Source of the DNA: Xanthomonas sp. SI
Lineage (GTDB): Bacteria > Pseudomonadota > Gammaproteobacteria > Xanthomonadales > Xanthomonadaceae
DNA length: 64,000 bases
Direction of reading: 5' to 3'
NCBI RefSeq assembly: GCF_014236855.1
Contig: NZ_CP051261.1
Span: forward strand, 62,001 to 126,000
Of the stretch, positions 62,193 to 64,000 are shown one piece after another. The notes beneath the pieces were generated by a model that was given only the letters and a program-made list of their open reading frames with translations, had not been told where the DNA came from and ran no database searches. Position 1 is the first letter of the stretch. Each line of letters starts with the position of its first letter. A program made the position numbers and the translations under genes.

Positions 62193-62957
62193 ATGGCCCG
62201 ATACGAATTGCTCAACAACGTGGCCCACCAGGACCTGCGGGTGATCCTGCGCTTCGGCCCGGAGTTCGGCGACGCCACCGGCGTGGTGCAGGCGTTCCCG
62301 ACCGAATACGCCGAGTTGCAGCGCGAATATCCGATCCTGCTGCGCAAGGACCCGGACGGCGGCGGTTTCCAATCGGTGGCGCTGCTGGGCTTCGAGCAGC
62401 AGGAAAACCTGTTCCTGCAGGACGCGCGCTGGAATGCGGCATACCTGCCGGGCATCGTCGCCAAGGGGCCGTTCCTGATCGGGTTCCAGGAGCAGCAGGA
62501 GGACGGCGTGCTGCGCCGCGAACCGGTGATCCACGTCGATCTGGACCACCCGCGGGTGAGTTTCGACGAAGGCGAACGGGTGTTCCTGCCGCAGGGCGGG
62601 AACAGCCCGTATCTGGAGCACATCATCACCGTGCTGCGTGGCATCCGCGATGGCGTGGAAGGCGGCGACGCGATGTTCGCCGCCTTCGATGCGCTGGGCC
62701 TGATCCAGCCGCTGCGCATCGACGTGCAGCTCGGGCAGGCGCACAACGTGCATCTGGCCGGGCTGTACGGCATCGACCGCGAACGGCTGGCGGCGCTGGA
62801 TGCACCGTCGCTGCATGGGCTGCACCGCGCCGGTTATCTGGAAGGGGTCTATCTGCTGCTGGCGTCGCTGCACAACATGCGCCGCCTGATGGCCGAGAAG
62901 CAGCGCCGCCTGCAGCATGTCGGCGTGGACGCGGTCGCCTCCGGGCAGGCCGCCTGA
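62193..62957 (+). CDS. SapC-family protein
   Basis: 254 aa, no signal peptide. The SapC pattern is clear: LNNVAHQDLRV near the start, VVQAFPTEYAELQREYPILLRKD, FVALLGFE-type VALLGFEQQENLFLQ, RWNAAYLPGIVAKGPFLIGF, and a C-terminal IDVQLGQAHNVHLAGLYGIDRERLAAL. Named after the Campylobacter S-layer region, the proteobacterial members are encoded with TonB receptors, and their function is unknown. It starts 138 bp after the receptor. Confidence 0.88.
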   Translation: MARYELLNNVAHQDLRVILRFGPEFGDATGVVQAFPTEYAELQREYPILLRKDPDGGGFQSVALLGFEQQENLFLQDARWNAAYLPGIVAKGPFLIGFQEQQEDGVLRREPVIHVDLDHPRVSFDEGERVFLPQGGNSPYLEHIITVLRGIRDGVEGGDAMFAAFDALGLIQPLRIDVQLGQAHNVHLAGLYGIDRERLAALDAPSLHGLHRAGYLEGVYLLLASLHNMRRLMAEKQRRLQHVGVDAVASGQAA

Positions 62958-62962
62958 GCGAC

Positions 62963-63982
62963 GTGGACGCGTTGGCGGCGATTGCCGAACGCAACGATTG
63001 CCGGGCCGGCGCATTGCCGCTGGCCGACCTGCTCGCCGCCGGCGAGCCGGTGGTGCTGCGTGGCGTGGCGCGCGACTGGGCGCTGGTCCAGGCCGGCCTG
63101 CGCGGCACGCGCGAGGCGATGGACCTGCTGCGCGGGCACAGCAACGGCCGCGCGCTGCAATATTCCTACGGCGCGCCTGAGATCGGCGGCCGGCCGTTCT
63201 ACAACGACGACTTCACCGCGTTGAACTTCGAGGTGCGGCGCAGCGACCTGCACGGCCTGCTGCAGGCGATCGCCGCGCACCTGGACGATCCGCGGCCGCC
63301 GGCCTACTACCTGGCCTCGCTGCCGGTGGACGACAACCTGCCGGGATTCCGCGACGGCAACGATGTGGACTTCGCCGCCCATGGCCTGCAGGTGCGGCCG
63401 AGCATCTGGATCGGCAACCGCATCACCGCGTCCTGCCACTACGACGCGCCGAACAACCTGGCCTGCTGCGCGGTCGGCCGGCGCCGCTTCACCGTGTTCC
63501 CGCCGGAGCAGATCGGCAATCTCTATCCCGGTCCGCTGGAGCCGACCCCGGGCGGGCAGGCGATCAGCGTGGTGGATTTCGCCGCGCCCGACGTCGCGCG
63601 CTACCCACGCTTTGCCGATGCGCTGGCGCACGGCCGCAGCGCGGTGCTGGAACCGGGCGATGCGCTGTTCCTGCCCAGCCTGTGGTGGCATCACGTGGAA
63701 GGGCTGGAGCCGTTCAACGTGCTGGTCAACTACTGGTGGAGCAGCGCGCCGGGCCATCTGCCGGCGCCGATGCAGGCGCTGTATCACGCGCTGTGGGCGA
63801 TCCGCGACCGGCCCGAGGCGGAAAAGGAGGCGTGGCGCGCCATCTTCGACTACTACGTGTTCGGCCCGGCCGAGCGCGCCGGCGCGCACCTGCCGGCGCC
63901 GGCGCGGCAACTGCTCGGGCCGATCGACGACATGCAGGCGCGGCAGCTGCGCGCGATGCTGCTGGCCAAGCTCAACCGCTGA
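62963..63982 (+). CDS. JmjC/FIH-like cupin protein
   Basis: 339 aa from a GTG 5 bp after the SapC stop; no Shine-Dalgarno, so translational coupling is likely. The iron site is His159-x-Asp161 (SCHYDAPNN) with the distal His at 243/244 (LPSLWWHHVEG). LEPGDALFLPSLWWH is typical of JmjC-like Fe(II)/2-oxoglutarate hydroxylases. In receptor-SapC-cupin clusters the next gene is often a flavin-dependent tryptophan halogenase, which would lie past the window. The substrate is unknown. Confidence 0.85.
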   Translation: MDALAAIAERNDCRAGALPLADLLAAGEPVVLRGVARDWALVQAGLRGTREAMDLLRGHSNGRALQYSYGAPEIGGRPFYNDDFTALNFEVRRSDLHGLLQAIAAHLDDPRPPAYYLASLPVDDNLPGFRDGNDVDFAAHGLQVRPSIWIGNRITASCHYDAPNNLACCAVGRRRFTVFPPEQIGNLYPGPLEPTPGGQAISVVDFAAPDVARYPRFADALAHGRSAVLEPGDALFLPSLWWHHVEGLEPFNVLVNYWWSSAPGHLPAPMQALYHALWAIRDRPEAEKEAWRAIFDYYVFGPAERAGAHLPAPARQLLGPIDDMQARQLRAMLLAKLNR

Positions 63983-64000
63983 CCGCGGCCCCATCCAAGG

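Noticed and set aside
58788..62957. 1389-aa plus-strand frame whose last 250 residues match SapC
   Set aside because: Only the final part from 62193 is a gene; upstream the frame is an alternate reading of the receptor. It is not a real fusion.

Overview
The window is high-GC bacterial DNA most consistent with Xanthomonas or a close relative in the Lysobacteraceae. Evidence seen directly: three large TonB-dependent receptors (one of the Xanthomonas/Caulobacter type), a protein with a C-terminal XVIPCD domain (the secretion signal of the Xanthomonas antibacterial type IV secretion system), several SymE-like, DUF4431-like and other small genes typical of xanthomonads, and palindromic repeats built on tgtaggagcggcttcagc. 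The species cannot be fixed from sequence alone.

Region 1 (1-14.5 kb) is accessory DNA. It opens with what look like integron gene cassettes: a 5'-truncated ImmA/IrrE metallopeptidase gene overlapping a PIN-like gene, then a RelA/SpoT-synthetase-domain gene lying exactly between two attC-like sites (1623-1681 and 2691-2763), then a short cassette ORF broken by a REP-like palindrome. A structured RNA element and a SymE-like toxin gene follow. Next come many small secreted, lipoprotein or membrane genes (LprI-like, Dabb, two DUF4431-like, pentapeptide repeat, STY0301-like, a DUF1028 Ntn-hydrolase, a duplicated 227-aa secreted protein, a VOC protein). Palindromes related to ggggtcagagtgcact are scattered only through 1.3-9.4 kb, and one coincides with a truncated gene.

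Region 2 (15-25.3 kb) carries an OBAP/DUF1264 lipoprotein and two TonB-dependent receptors. The second receptor heads a DUF3325-DUF3649-PepSY operon typical of siderophore uptake. A membrane-anchored GGDEF-like protein with a degenerate active site follows.

Region 3 (25.3-39.1 kb) is a pectin / rhamnogalacturonan utilisation locus: two secreted esterases diverge from an operon of FAH-family hydratase, TRAP transporter (DctP, DctQ, DctM), GH43 and LacI regulator. Then kduI-kduD-rpiB-like and a rhamnogalacturonan acetylesterase fused to a cupin. The same 19-bp operator-like motif overlaps the promoters of both operons, so one LacI-family repressor probably controls both.

Region 4 (39.1-46 kb): a Fic protein behind a nested inverted-repeat region, phhA with a divergent Lrp-type regulator, a lipoprotein plus XVIPCD effector pair (candidate type IV immunity/effector), a 147-bp tandem repeat and a patatin-like lipoprotein.

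Region 5 (46.2-52.2 kb) is a double bufferin locus: sigma factor and NrsF-type anti-sigma factor, diverging from bufA1-bufB-bufC-doxX and bufA2-bufB-bufC. Three promoters of the form GTAACC-N16-CGAA (sigma operon, bufA1, bufA2) tie the whole locus to one metal-stress sigma factor.

Region 6 (52.3-64 kb) holds housekeeping-type genes (TIGR00266, PAP2 phosphatase, rhomboid, TerC behind a yybP-ykoY-like manganese riboswitch, RlmI-like methyltransferase). It ends with a carbohydrate-type TonB receptor with LacI-type operators, followed by SapC and a JmjC-like cupin gene. No tRNA, rRNA or CRISPR array was seen.
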